This document shows, in pieces, positions 1-10,455 of a DNA stretch of 64,000 nucleotides. A program made the position numbers and the translations under genes. The notes beneath the pieces are model-generated. The model saw only the letters and a program-made list of their open reading frames with translations, had not been told where the DNA came from and did not search any database. This DNA is from Mycobacterium sp. UM_WGJ (GTDB taxonomy: Bacteria; Actinomycetota; Actinomycetes; Mycobacteriales; Mycobacteriaceae). Within the stretch, counting starts at the first letter, position 1. Every line of letters starts with the position of its first letter. The stretch spans positions 1 through 64,000 of the forward strand of contig NZ_AUWR01000018.1 of NCBI RefSeq assembly GCF_000455125.1, read 5' to 3'.

Positions 1-299
1 CCCCACGGGGCACTGCCCCGAGACGCCACCGTGTCACGAGCGTCCAATTTCTACAAGACATTGTTTTTGAATAGCCTTTATATGAATTCCTGCGCCACGA
101 CCGCCGGCAAGAATTCGCAATGTTCCGGTCCCTGTTGTAGACATTGGCATCGCATGTGAGGCAACCTGCCTTGGGCCACACCACGGGACAGCCCACTCAA
201 TTCAGGTAATTCCAGCGCGCCACCACCCGGATGGTTCCCGGATGTCTTCACATCTTTTTCACATACAAAGGATTGGTCGGGATCGCAGCGGGGCAACGC
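1..299. other. Intergenic region downstream of lpqB
   Basis: No convincing gene is visible. A short minus-strand reading frame (about 72 codons, 78-296) has no recognisable domain and is probably fortuitous. An AT-rich patch at about 45-85 stands out from the GC-rich surroundings and could be the promoter of a leftward gene lying mostly outside the window. In M. tuberculosis the next gene in this direction is a ComF-like phosphoribosyltransferase gene. The first 20 bases contain short complementary CCCC/GGGG blocks. Confidence 0.4.
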
Positions 300-2066
300 T
301 CAGCCCGGCAGTACCGGCAACGCTCCGCTCACCATGAACGGCCCCAGCGGCGACCAGCTCTGCTCGTCCTCGGCCGCCGCGGACGACAGCGCGAGCACAC
401 CCCGCGGATCGGCCACATAGACCGTGGACGGGTCGGCGACGATCGTCGACACCGGCAGCTGCAGATTGCCGTTGGGTGCATCGGAGTTGACCCCGTCGAT
501 ATTGACGTAGGACACCGGATGTTTGGGATCGGACCGGCTCACCACGATGTCGTCGCCAGTGCGCCAGCTCAACGACACCGCCGAGGAGCCCAGCCCGAAG
601 CCCAGCCGGCGCGGGTAGTGCAGCACGAACTGGCCGCCGGCCATCTGCTCGATACCGGCCAGGATCACCTGTCCACCGATCACCATGGCAGCCCGGGTGC
701 CGTCACGGGACAGTTGCAGCTCGCTGATCGGTCCGGGGAACCGCGCGGAGACCGCCCCGGAATCCACCGGGATCCGGGCCGGGCGGCCTGTTGCGACTTC
801 TTGGATGGCCCGCAGCACATTGTTGCCGTCGACCACCACCCACACGGCCTCGTCCAGCGACCAGCTGGGCCGCGACAGGGTGTGCCCCTCAGCCGCCTGC
901 ACCGCCTCGCCGCCGAGGTCACCGATCCACAGGGTGGCCTCCGGGTCACCGGGGTGCACCACCACCGAGGCCACCTGACGGCCATTGCGCGACAGCGCGC
1001 ACGATTCCTGATCGGGCTCCCGGCCGAACGCCCCGGGCACCCGGTTGGCCTGCTGGCCGTCCAGTACCAGCAGCGATCCACCCACCAGCGCGTGTATGCC
1101 CGCACCGGCGCCATCGGAGGCGCCCGGGTCGGTGGTGGCCACATCCGAGGTGGTCCACCCGTCGGGGAACCTGTCGTCGAGCGCCGCGCCGTCGGCGTCG
1201 ATCACGTAGGGGCCTTTGATATCAGCGCGGGCCAGCGTCCAGATGAGTTGCGCGGCAAGCAGTTTCCTGGTGTTGGGGTCGGTGGCCGCCAAACTGTCCA
1301 GGTCGATCTTCGCGCCGCCGTAGCCGCGGCCGACCCCGCTCTTGCCGCCGTCGGCGCGGGTCACCGGCCCGCGCAGTCGCACGGGAGGCGACAGCAGATT
1401 GCGCACCCCGGCCATCTCGGGGCGGGGGCCGGCAATCAGCTTGGACACCAGTTCGGTCGCCAACTGGTCGGGATCGGACACCGCCACGTAGCGGGGATCG
1501 GGCACCACTGTCTTGCCGGTCGGGTCGACGAAGTAGAGCGTGTTGCGCTTGTAGGTCGCCTGGAACTGCTGCCAGTCCAGGAACACCCCGTTGGGCAGCC
1601 GATCGATGCGCCAACCGTCGGAGGTCTTGAGCAGTTCGATCGGCTCCGGGGCCGGCAGGGCGCCCTCGGCGGTCTCGAACACCCCGATGTCCGAGAGCGA
1701 CCCCAGCATGTCGGCGCGCATTGTGACCGCGACCCGGCCGGCGCTGCGCGTCTCGACGAAAACCACGTTGTCGATCAGCAACGCGCTACCGGCGTCGTCC
1801 CAGGAGTCAGAGGCCTCCTGGGTGAGGAACTGCCGCGCCGCGCGGTGCCGGTTAGCCGGATCGGCGGTCGCCTTGAGGAATTCCCGCAGCAGCACATCGG
1901 GATCCATCCCCGGGGTGGGCTTGGGCAGCACCGACGGCGGCGGCGACTCCACCGTGCCGATCGCCTGCGGCGCCGACGTGCTGGGCACCCCGGCGCACCC
2001 GGCCAGCGCGCCCACCAACGCTGCCACGACCAGCATCCGCGTCGCGATCCTGTTGCGCGGCATCAT
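300..2066 (-). CDS. lpqB: LpqB, lipoprotein partner of the MtrAB system
   Basis: The 588-residue protein begins with a lipoprotein signal: basic residues, a hydrophobic stretch and a lipobox LAGC with Cys at about residue 23. The body matches the LpqB family (GerMN-like domain, then a C-terminal beta-propeller-like region). LpqB is an outer-leaflet lipoprotein that interacts with the sensor domain of MtrB and influences cell division and envelope homeostasis. The start ATG overlaps the mtrB stop (ATGA), the usual coupling in this operon. Length matches the roughly 585 residues of other mycobacteria. Identity is supported by sequence and by the strict mtrA-mtrB-lpqB order. Confidence 0.95.
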   Translation of the reverse strand: MMPRNRIATRMLVVAALVGALAGCAGVPSTSAPQAIGTVESPPPSVLPKPTPGMDPDVLLREFLKATADPANRHRAARQFLTQEASDSWDDAGSALLIDNVVFVETRSAGRVAVTMRADMLGSLSDIGVFETAEGALPAPEPIELLKTSDGWRIDRLPNGVFLDWQQFQATYKRNTLYFVDPTGKTVVPDPRYVAVSDPDQLATELVSKLIAGPRPEMAGVRNLLSPPVRLRGPVTRADGGKSGVGRGYGGAKIDLDSLAATDPNTRKLLAAQLIWTLARADIKGPYVIDADGAALDDRFPDGWTTSDVATTDPGASDGAGAGIHALVGGSLLVLDGQQANRVPGAFGREPDQESCALSRNGRQVASVVVHPGDPEATLWIGDLGGEAVQAAEGHTLSRPSWSLDEAVWVVVDGNNVLRAIQEVATGRPARIPVDSGAVSARFPGPISELQLSRDGTRAAMVIGGQVILAGIEQMAGGQFVLHYPRRLGFGLGSSAVSLSWRTGDDIVVSRSDPKHPVSYVNIDGVNSDAPNGNLQLPVSTIVADPSTVYVADPRGVLALSSAAAEDEQSWSPLGPFMVSGALPVLPG

Positions 2067-3712
2067 CCGATCCTCTCGGCGTGCTCGCGGGCCCGCTGAC
2101 GACGTTCCCGACGCTCGGCGGCGCTCACCGGCTTCATCGGCAGCGGGCTGGTGGTGACCTTGTGTCCGCGCACCAACGGCAGGGTGAGCCGGAAGCAGGC
2201 CCCCTTGCCCGGCTCGCCCCAGGCCTCCAGCCGGCCCTGGTGCAGCCGGGCGTCCTCCACACTGATCGCCAGGCCCAGCCCGGTTCCGCCGGAGCGCCGC
2301 ACCCGGGATGGGTCGGCACGCCAGAACCGGCTGAACACCAGCTTCTCCTCGCCCGGGCGCAACCCCACGCCGTGGTCACGCACCGTGACCGCCACCGTGT
2401 CTTCATCGGCGGCCATCCGAATCACCACCGGCTTGTGCTCGGCGTGGTCGATGGCGTTGGCGATCAGGTTGCGCAGGATGCGTTCCACCCGGCGCGGATC
2501 GACCTCGGCGATCACCTGATGGCCGGGCATGTCCACCTTGAGCTGGACACCGGCGTCGGCCGCCAGGTGCCCCACGTTCTCCAGGGCACTGTTGACGGTG
2601 GAGCGCAGGTCCACCGACTCCACGGACAACTCGGCCACACCGGCGTCGTGACGGGAGATCTCCAGCAGATCGTTGAGCAGAGACTCGAACCGGTCCAGCT
2701 CACTGACCAGCAGTTCGGTCGAGCGCCGCAGCGAGGGCTCGAGGTCTTCGCTGTGGTCGTGGATCAGGTCGGCGGCCATCCGCACGGTGGTCAGCGGGGT
2801 ACGCAGTTCGTGGCTGACGTCGGAGGTGAACCGGCGCTGCAGGTTGCCGAACTCCTCGAGCTGGGTGATCTCGCGCGACAGGGTCTCGGCCATGTCATTG
2901 AAGGACACCGCCAGGCGGGCCATGTCGTCTTCACCGCGCACCGGCATCCGTTCGGACAGGTGGCCTTCGGCGAACCGTTCGGCGATCCGCGAAGCCGACC
3001 GCACCGGCAGCACCACCTGCCGCGACACCAGCAAGGCGATACCCGCCAGCAGCACCAGCAGCACCAGGCCACCGGTGGCGATCGTCCCGCGCACCATGCT
3101 GATCGTGTTGCGTTCGGTGCCCAGCGGATAGATGAGGTAGAGCTCCAGGTTGGTGATGCGCGACGTCGTCGGCGTCCCGATCACCAGCGCCGGCCCGGAA
3201 AAGCCTTCGACGTGCACGGTCGCGTACTGGTAGCTGACCTGACCGGCCTTGACGAATTCCCGCAGCGCTGCCGGAACCTGATCCACCGGCCCGGCGGCGG
3301 TCGCCGCGCGCGGCCCTTCGCCGGGGACCACCAGGACCGCGTCGAACGCGCCTGCCGTGCCGCTGCCGGCAGCCGGGTCGGTCTTGGACATCAGCGTGTT
3401 GCGAGCCAGCTGCAGACTCGATGTCAGCGAGCGGGCCTCCTCACCGCCGACGATGCCACCGGCAGTGACCCGCGCCCGCACGATCTGCTCGGTGGCCGCC
3501 CGAACCTTGACGTCCAGCACCCGGTCGGTGATCTGGCTGGTCAACACGAAACCGAGACCCAGGATGACCACAGCCGACATGCCCAGCGTCAGCACCACAA
3601 CCCGCAGTTGCAGCGAACGACGCCAGGCGACCTGCACCGCGCGGCGCAGTGTGTTCACACCGAGCAGCAGTGGCCCCGACCGCCGGGGGCGCCGTCTGGA
3701 GCTGAAGATCAT
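2063..3712 (-). CDS. mtrB: MtrB sensor histidine kinase
   Basis: The 549-residue membrane kinase has a first membrane segment at about residues 35-58, an extracytoplasmic domain, a second membrane segment at about 190-212 and a HAMP linker. The HisKA dimerisation domain carries SHELRTP with the phospho-accepting His near residue 300. A HATPase domain follows with N box ([13 protein letters not shown]) and G boxes (GGTGLGLAI). It phosphorylates MtrA and links septal cell-wall synthesis with transcription. It starts at ATG 78 bases after mtrA. The C-terminal tail after the kinase domain is shorter than in M. tuberculosis MtrB (567 residues), which ends in a Pro-rich tail. Confidence 0.96.
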   Translation of the reverse strand: MIFSSRRRPRRSGPLLLGVNTLRRAVQVAWRRSLQLRVVVLTLGMSAVVILGLGFVLTSQITDRVLDVKVRAATEQIVRARVTAGGIVGGEEARSLTSSLQLARNTLMSKTDPAAGSGTAGAFDAVLVVPGEGPRAATAAGPVDQVPAALREFVKAGQVSYQYATVHVEGFSGPALVIGTPTTSRITNLELYLIYPLGTERNTISMVRGTIATGGLVLLVLLAGIALLVSRQVVLPVRSASRIAERFAEGHLSERMPVRGEDDMARLAVSFNDMAETLSREITQLEEFGNLQRRFTSDVSHELRTPLTTVRMAADLIHDHSEDLEPSLRRSTELLVSELDRFESLLNDLLEISRHDAGVAELSVESVDLRSTVNSALENVGHLAADAGVQLKVDMPGHQVIAEVDPRRVERILRNLIANAIDHAEHKPVVIRMAADEDTVAVTVRDHGVGLRPGEEKLVFSRFWRADPSRVRRSGGTGLGLAISVEDARLHQGRLEAWGEPGKGACFRLTLPLVRGHKVTTSPLPMKPVSAAERRERRQRAREHAERIG

Positions 3713-3790
3713 TGGCGCTTCTCCTCAGCCTCGCTGGCGCTCGGCATCGTCGAAGACGCGAAGATCACGTGCGCCGCTCCCCGGTGGGGA

Positions 3791-4477
3791 TCACGGGGGT
3801 CCGGCCTTGTAACCCACTCCTCGGACGGTCAGCACCACAGTCGGGTTCTCCGGGTCTTGCTCCACCTTGGCCCGCAGGCGCTGGACGTGCACGTTCACCA
3901 GCCGGGTGTCCGCCGGGTGGCGATATCCCCAGACCTGTTCGAGAAGCACCTCACGAGTAAACACCTGCCGCGGTTTGCGTGCCAGCGCCACCAGCAGGTC
4001 GAACTCCAGCGGGGTCAGCGAGATCTGCTCACCGGCCCGGCTCACCTTGTGCGCCGGCACGTCGATGTCGATATCGGCGATCGAGAGCATCTCAGCCGGC
4101 TCGTCGTCGTTGCGGCGCAGCCGGGCCCGCACCCGGGCCACCAGCTCCTTGGGCTTGAACGGCTTCATGATGTAGTCGTCGGCGCCCGACTCCAGCCCGA
4201 GCACCACGTCGACGGTGTCGGTCTTGGCGGTGAGCATCACGATCGGGACACCGGAGTCCTTGCGCAGCACCCGACAGACGTCGATGCCGTTCATGCCGGG
4301 CAGCATCAGGTCCAGCAGCACCAGGTCGGGCCGCAGCTCGTGCACCGCGGTGAGCGCCTGGGTGCCGTCACCGACGACCGCGGTGTCGAAACCCTCCCCA
4401 CGCAACACGATGGTGAGCATCTCGGCCAGCGACGCGTCGTCGTCGACGACAAGAATCCTTTGCCTCATGGCGTACAT
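3791..4477 (-). CDS. mtrA: MtrA response regulator (OmpR family)
   Basis: This is a 228-residue OmpR/PhoB-type regulator. The receiver domain has the acidic pocket VVDDD, phospho-acceptor Asp56 (LLDLMLPG) and the conserved Lys (MKPFKPKEL). The C-terminal winged helix ends in VRGVGYKAGPP, characteristic of MtrA. MtrA is an essential mycobacterial regulator of cell-wall hydrolases, dnaA and division genes. I chose the ATG at 4477, giving MYAMRQRIL, because it aligns with the 228-residue M. tuberculosis protein. The frame stays open to 4564, and an internal ATG at 4468 is an alternative. Confidence 0.97.
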   Translation of the reverse strand: MYAMRQRILVVDDDASLAEMLTIVLRGEGFDTAVVGDGTQALTAVHELRPDLVLLDLMLPGMNGIDVCRVLRKDSGVPIVMLTAKTDTVDVVLGLESGADDYIMKPFKPKELVARVRARLRRNDDEPAEMLSIADIDIDVPAHKVSRAGEQISLTPLEFDLLVALARKPRQVFTREVLLEQVWGYRHPADTRLVNVHVQRLRAKVEQDPENPTVVLTVRGVGYKAGPP

Positions 4478-4529
4478 GGTGTCACCAGATCGAGATAAAA
4501 CGTGGCTATCACACGCGCGTTTCGCGGAG

Positions 4530-5159
4530 TTACCCGCGCATCTCGGCCGCCAGAGCGGCCGCATCGACCGTCGGGCCGACTATCTGCCAGCGTCCAGCGA
4601 ACTCGGCTTGGGCCAACCCGCGATACACCGCGCCGGTGCGGCGCTGCAGACCGTCGTCGCGCTCGTAGCTGTCGCGGGTGCGTGCGGCGTCGTGCTCCTC
4701 ACGGTGCCGGGCCCGCTGCGCGGCGAGTTCGGTGGGCACGTCGAGCAGTACCTGCCAGTCCGGCGCGGGCAGCGCGAGCCGCTCGAATTCCAGCCGGCGC
4801 ACCCAGTCCACCATCTCGCCGTCGGCGCCCTGATGCAGCCGGGCGGCGCTGTAGGCCGCGCTGGAGGCGACGTACCGGTCCAAGATCACCACGTCGTTTC
4901 CCCGGCACAGCGCGTCGATCTCGCCTTTGGCGCCGGCGCGGTCCAGCGCGAACAACATCGCCATCGCATACACCGAGTCGGCTAGATCGCCGTGCTGCCC
5001 GTGCAATGCCTCGGCGGCCACATCGGCGGTCACCGAGACGCCGTAGCGCGGGAACGCCAACGTGGCCACCGACTGGCCGGCGCCCTCGAAGGCGGTGCGC
5101 AACCCTTGGGCCAGCGTGTTCTTGCCGGCGCCGTCAACGCCTTCGATCGCGATCAGCAC
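4530..5159 (-). CDS. tmk: Thymidylate kinase
   Basis: The 209-residue dTMP kinase makes dTDP for DNA synthesis. It shows a P-loop (EGVDGAGKNT), the DRY-like motif with DRYVASSAAY, and the adenine/TMP-binding region typical of mycobacterial Tmk. The conserved N-terminus LIAIEGVDG fixes the start at GTG 5159. An in-frame ATG at 5198 would add 13 residues unlike the family and would begin inside the hairpin upstream. The gene lies 52 bases before mtrA, as in M. tuberculosis (Rv3247c). A hairpin separates it from sahH, so tmk probably has its own transcription start or relies on read-through. Confidence 0.93.
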   Translation of the reverse strand: MLIAIEGVDGAGKNTLAQGLRTAFEGAGQSVATLAFPRYGVSVTADVAAEALHGQHGDLADSVYAMAMLFALDRAGAKGEIDALCRGNDVVILDRYVASSAAYSAARLHQGADGEMVDWVRRLEFERLALPAPDWQVLLDVPTELAAQRARHREEHDAARTRDSYERDDGLQRRTGAVYRGLAQAEFAGRWQIVGPTVDAAALAAEMRG

Positions 5160-5191
5160 GGCGGGAAGCCTAGTCAGCCCCCTGCCGAGCA

Positions 5192-5237
5192 GACGCAAAA
5201 GCCCCCAATTCCAGGCCGGAATGGGGGCTCTTGCGTC
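5192..5237 (-). terminator. Hairpin between sahH and tmk
   Basis: An almost perfect inverted repeat of about 20 bases per arm (left arm begins GACGCAAAAGCCCCC, right arm ends GGGGGCTCTTGCGTC) encloses a short loop, with one bulged base. It begins 15 bases beyond the sahH stop, so it looks like the sahH transcription terminator. A T-run is lacking, as is common for mycobacterial hairpin terminators. It ends 32 bases before the tmk start and could also affect the tmk leader. Confidence 0.7.
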
Positions 5238-5252
5238 GGTTCGCGGAGAAAA

Positions 5253-6710
<1,458 letters not shown>

Positions 6711-6786
6711 CAGTACGCCCCCGTTAGGTTCGGTGAATTGGCTCCGCTACAAGCTACCGGCGCAGGCCGAAGTCTGCTCGGCCGGG

Positions 6787-7509
6787 TCAATCGGTCTCGG
6801 TCACACCGTAGGTCTCGACCGCGGGTGTGAATAGTCGGGCCAGGTCGGCGGCCACATCGTGATCGGCTTCCGGGGGCATCGAGACATAGCTGATGGCCAG
6901 CCGCACGACGGCCCGAGCCAGGATTCCGGCGTCGTCCTCGCTGACCTTGACCCAGCTGTGCATGAACGACGTGGTCAGCCGCGCCGAGCAGCGGGTGATG
7001 ATGGGGCCGCTGTCGATGGTGATGATCTGCAGCAGATCCGGCTTGGCGGCCCCGGTCAGCAATGAGATCACCAGCGGGTCGGCGGCCGACTCGGAGAAGA
7101 AGGACCGGAACCCCTCCAACAGCGCGGCGTGGATATCGCCGACGTTGTCGGACATCGCTCGTTCCACGGCGTCGACCAGGCGGTCGGCCAGCCTGATCGC
7201 ATAGCCCTGCGCCAATCCCTGGCGCGAACCGAACTCGTTGTAGATGGTCTGCCGGCTGACGCCCGCCGCCGCGGCCACCGCGGCCAGCGTGATCGATGAC
7301 CAGTCCCGGCGGGTCAGCAGTTCGCGCATCGCATCGAGCACCGAGTCACGTAGCAGCGCCCGGGATGCCTCGGCGTAGGGGATGCGCTTCACCAACGCGA
7401 CGTTAGCGTGTGCCACACCGCCACTCCTCATCTCTGCGTTCTGCTCCGGCGCGGCGGATGCCGCATGCGAAACCGCCCGGTGGGCAGCGAACAGTTCGTA
7501 GGCGCTCAT
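6787..7509 (-). CDS. TetR-family regulator beside alkB
   Basis: This 240-residue regulator (214 if started at the internal ATG at 7431) has an N-terminal TetR helix-turn-helix containing AAAAGVSRQTIYNEFGSR, followed by an all-helical ligand domain. It is the counterpart of M. tuberculosis Rv3249c, the repressor-like gene at the end of the alkB-rubredoxin operon, and probably controls alkane or fatty-acid hydroxylation. The ATG at 7509 overlaps the alkB stop (ATGA). The 26-residue extension starting MSAYELF is absent from the M. tuberculosis protein and resembles the first residues of a rubredoxin (see findings). The true start is therefore uncertain. Confidence 0.85.
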   Translation of the reverse strand: MSAYELFAAHRAVSHAASAAPEQNAEMRSGGVAHANVALVKRIPYAEASRALLRDSVLDAMRELLTRRDWSSITLAAVAAAAGVSRQTIYNEFGSRQGLAQGYAIRLADRLVDAVERAMSDNVGDIHAALLEGFRSFFSESAADPLVISLLTGAAKPDLLQIITIDSGPIITRCSARLTTSFMHSWVKVSEDDAGILARAVVRLAISYVSMPPEADHDVAADLARLFTPAVETYGVTETD

Positions 7510-8720
7510 GCCGCCGCCGCTTCGGCCGCCCCATACCGGGCCAGGATCTTCGCCCGCCGGCGCGGCGAGATGTTGACCCGGGTGATGTCGCCGCCGTAAT
7601 GCGCCAGCACCCGGTGGTCCATCAGCCTGCGCCACAGCGGGGGGAAGTAGGTGAGCCCGATCAGCGACGCGTAGCCGCTGGGCAGGTTCGGCGCCCCGGC
7701 CATGCTGCGCAGCGTCTGGTAGCGCCGGGTGGGATTGGCGTGGTGGTCGCTGTGCCGCTGCAGGTGGTAGAGGAACAGGTTGGTCACCAGATGGTCGGAG
7801 TTCCAACTGTGCTCGGGAGTGCACCGCTCGTAGCGGCCGTTCGCGCGGGTCTGCCGCAGCAGACCGTAGTGCTCGATGTAGTTCACCGACTCCAGCAGCG
7901 AGAAGCCGTAGACGGCCTGAATGACGACGAACGGGATAAGCGCCGGGCCGAACACCGCGATCAACACTCCCCAGAGCACCACCGACATCAGCCAGGCATT
8001 GAGCACGTCGTTGGACAACCGCCACGGTCCCGTGCCCAACCGGCGTAACCGGGCGGCCTCCAGCTGCCAGGCCGAGCGAAGACCGCCGAAGACGGTGCGC
8101 GGCAGGAACTCCCAGAAGGTCTCGCCGAACCGGCCCGACGCCGGGTCCTCGGGGGTGGCAACCCGGACGTGGTGGCCGCGGTTGTGCTCGATGTAGAAGT
8201 GCCCGTAACAGACTTGGGCCAAGGTGATCTTGGAAAGCCAGCGTTCGAGCCGGTCCTTCTTGTGCCCGAGCTCATGCGCGGTGTTGATGCCGACCCCGCC
8301 CAGGGTGCCAACCGACAGTGCCAGCCCGATCTTGGCGAACCAGCTGAGAGACCCCTCGACTCCCAGCCAGTTCAGATCGGTGGCGGTGAACAGGTAGGCG
8401 CCCAGGACAAGGCTGGCGTACTGGCACGGAATGTAGGCGTAGGTGCAGTAGCGGTAGTACCGGTCATTCTCCAACTGCTCCATCACTTCGTCGGGCGGGT
8501 TCTGCCCGTCGGCGCCGAACCGCAGGTCCAGCGCCGGCAGCAGAACGTAAACCAGGATGGGCCCGATCCAGAACGGCAACTGCGCGGCCAGATGCCAGCC
8601 GACCCGGTTCATCGCCCAGACCAACGGCAGCATCGTGAACATCACCGTGGGGGCGATCAGGCCCATCAACCACAGGTATCGCTTTTTGTCCCGCCACACC
8701 GCTGCGGCCTGGGTGCCCAT
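7506..8720 (-). CDS. alkB: Alkane 1-monooxygenase AlkB
   Basis: The 404-residue integral-membrane diiron hydroxylase carries the histidine boxes HELGHKK, HNRGHH and HSDHH, with NYIEHYG between them. It also has several hydrophobic segments, starting near residue 18. AlkB inserts oxygen at the terminal carbon of medium-chain alkanes using electrons from rubredoxin. The ATG at 8720 is preferred because AAGGAGA lies seven bases before it. Upstream in-frame starts (8762, 8879) lack this and lie in the promoter region. No rubredoxin domain is fused and no rubredoxin gene follows, unlike M. tuberculosis Rv3252c-Rv3250c. Confidence 0.95.
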   Translation of the reverse strand: MGTQAAAVWRDKKRYLWLMGLIAPTVMFTMLPLVWAMNRVGWHLAAQLPFWIGPILVYVLLPALDLRFGADGQNPPDEVMEQLENDRYYRYCTYAYIPCQYASLVLGAYLFTATDLNWLGVEGSLSWFAKIGLALSVGTLGGVGINTAHELGHKKDRLERWLSKITLAQVCYGHFYIEHNRGHHVRVATPEDPASGRFGETFWEFLPRTVFGGLRSAWQLEAARLRRLGTGPWRLSNDVLNAWLMSVVLWGVLIAVFGPALIPFVVIQAVYGFSLLESVNYIEHYGLLRQTRANGRYERCTPEHSWNSDHLVTNLFLYHLQRHSDHHANPTRRYQTLRSMAGAPNLPSGYASLIGLTYFPPLWRRLMDHRVLAHYGGDITRVNISPRRRAKILARYGAAEAAAA

Positions 8721-8726
8721 CCACGC

Positions 8727-8733
8727 TCTCCTT
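8727..8733 (-). promoter_or_regulatory. Ribosome binding site of alkB
   Basis: The minus strand reads AAGGAGA, six bases before the ATG at 8720. It is the strongest Shine-Dalgarno match near any candidate start of alkB and decides the start choice. Confidence 0.8.
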
Positions 8734-8747
8734 GTGAGTTCGGCCAC

Positions 8748-8792
8748 TGTCCGACTGGACATTACATGGACATAAGTCATCCGTCTAGACAT
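8748..8792. promoter_or_regulatory. Candidate operator in the alkB/cyclase divergent promoter
   Basis: The region between alkB and the divergent adenylate cyclase contains an inverted repeat TGTCC-GACT-GGACA (8748-8761). A second GGACAT follows at 8768-8773, and a perfect palindrome GTCTAGAC then runs into AGACAT (8783-8792). Three similar half-sites within 45 bases suggest a binding site for a dimeric repressor, with the adjacent TetR regulator the obvious candidate. This is inferred from sequence symmetry alone. Confidence 0.4.
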
Positions 8793-8871
8793 TTGATACC
8801 GATTTGTACAAATAGCATGCCGCGCCGTGGCCGCGGAATCCGTATAACTTGGGTGCACAACGCACTCAGGG

Positions 8872-10455
8872 ATGGGCACGACCGCGATGACGACTGCAGG
8901 TTCGGGCGCAGGCGCGCGGCCGCGTACCGCCGTCCGGGTCCGCGACTACGCGACCGGGCTGGCCTTCGCCCACCTGTTGACCAGTGCCGAGGCGATCGCG
9001 GTGGTGGTGTCACTCAACGGCGAAACGCCCCTGACCGACTCCACCCTGCTGTCGGCGCGAAACCTGGTGCTGGTGGCGGTACTGGTCACGCTGGGCACGC
9101 TGTCCGTCGTCGCCGCGGGCAGCGCCAGCATCGCGCCGTCCGTGCGCTGGTACACCACCGGAGCGCCACCCGACCCGGGGCAACGCCGCGCGGCCGTCAA
9201 CATCCTGCGCCGGCAGTCGGTGATCGTGCTCGGAACCTGGCTGGTCGGCGGGGCGATCGGCATGGCCGCGATCCAATCCCACAACATGGGACTGATCGTG
9301 CTGCTCAGCACCATCATCGTGTTCGGGGGCACCGCGTCGCTGAGCACCAGCATGCTGTTCACCCAACGCACCTTCCGGCCGATCGTGGCCGCGGCCTGGC
9401 AGGGGTCCGACGTCCGTGCCACCGCCCCCGGCGTCTTGGCCCGGCTGGTGACCATGTGGTTCATCACCTGCGCGATGCCGTCGGCTGCCATCATCGCGCT
9501 CATCGTCTGCCGGCAGATGGGCTGGATCATCGACCCGGACTCGTCGGTGGAGATCCCGGTCCTGGTGCTGTGCGTGGTGGCGGTGCTGCTCGGGGTGCGC
9601 GCCATGATCCTGGTGTCCCGGTCGATCTCCGACCCGGTCGGCGAAGTCGTCAACGCGATGGCCCGGATCGAGCGCGGCGAGATGACCACATCCGTCGGGG
9701 TCTACGAACAGTCCGAGATCGGGCGGCTGCAAACCGGGTTCAATCGCATGGTGGCCGGTCTGGCCGAACGCGACCGGCTCCAGGACCTGTTCGGCCGCCA
9801 CGTCGGCTCCGATGTCGCCCGACTGGCCGTCGAACAGGACCTCGCGCTCGCCGGCTCGGTTCAAGAGGCGGCGATCCTGTTCATCGATCTGGTGGGCTCC
9901 ACCGAACTGGCGGCCACCCATCCGCCCGACGAGGTCGCCGGGGTGCTCAACGACTTCTTCCGCATCGTGGTGGACGCGGTCGACGCGCAGCGCGGTTCGA
10001 TCAACAAATTTCAAGGCGATGCGGCGCTGGCGGTGTTCGGCGCTCCCGTCCCTTCCCAGGACGCTGCTGCGGCGGCGTTGGCCACCGCTCGCAGCCTGAT
10101 CGCCCGACTTCGCCGGCTGCCATTGGTGGACTTCGGGATCGGGGTCTCGGCTGGCCCGGTGTTCGCCGGCAACATCGGCAGCGAAAACCGCTACGAGTAC
10201 ACGGTGGTCGGCGACGCCGTCAACGAGGCCGCGCGGCTGGCCGACCGCGCCAAGGCCGTCACGGCCCGGGTGTTGTGTTCGGCGACCGCGCTGGAACGCG
10301 CCGACCACGACGAGCGGGCGCGCTGGGCGCGCTACGGATCGGCGACCTTGCGCGGCCGCGCACAGCCCACCGAAATGTCGATGCCGATCACCGAGCCTGC
10401 GACCGGGGGTGACGCGGCTGCTGGGCACATGCCAGACTCCGAGCATGGCTTATGA
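8872..10455 (+). CDS. Class III adenylate cyclase with membrane anchor and HAMP
   Basis: The 527-residue protein has about six hydrophobic segments in residues 25-245, a HAMP linker (about 247-303, starting SRSISDPVGEVV) and a C-terminal class III nucleotide cyclase domain. Catalytic features are present: a metal-binding Asp in LFIDLVGST (about 339), NKFQGD with the second metal Asp and adenine-selecting Lys, and GDAVNEAARL with the Asp, Asn and Arg of the active site. It should make cAMP as a dimer in response to a membrane signal. Architecture matches M. tuberculosis Rv1318c-Rv1320c/Rv3645. Its 3' end overlaps the next gene by 11 bases. A possible -10 (TAACTT) lies at 8845-8850. Confidence 0.92.
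   Translation: MGTTAMTTAGSGAGARPRTAVRVRDYATGLAFAHLLTSAEAIAVVVSLNGETPLTDSTLLSARNLVLVAVLVTLGTLSVVAAGSASIAPSVRWYTTGAPPDPGQRRAAVNILRRQSVIVLGTWLVGGAIGMAAIQSHNMGLIVLLSTIIVFGGTASLSTSMLFTQRTFRPIVAAAWQGSDVRATAPGVLARLVTMWFITCAMPSAAIIALIVCRQMGWIIDPDSSVEIPVLVLCVVAVLLGVRAMILVSRSISDPVGEVVNAMARIERGEMTTSVGVYEQSEIGRLQTGFNRMVAGLAERDRLQDLFGRHVGSDVARLAVEQDLALAGSVQEAAILFIDLVGSTELAATHPPDEVAGVLNDFFRIVVDAVDAQRGSINKFQGDAALAVFGAPVPSQDAAAAALATARSLIARLRRLPLVDFGIGVSAGPVFAGNIGSENRYEYTVVGDAVNEAARLADRAKAVTARVLCSATALERADHDERARWARYGSATLRGRAQPTEMSMPITEPATGGDAAAGHMPDSEHGL

Noticed and set aside
7500-7520. Rubredoxin gene between alkB and the TetR gene
   Set aside because: No CxxC...CxxC pair occurs in any frame here. Only a start-like heptapeptide remains.
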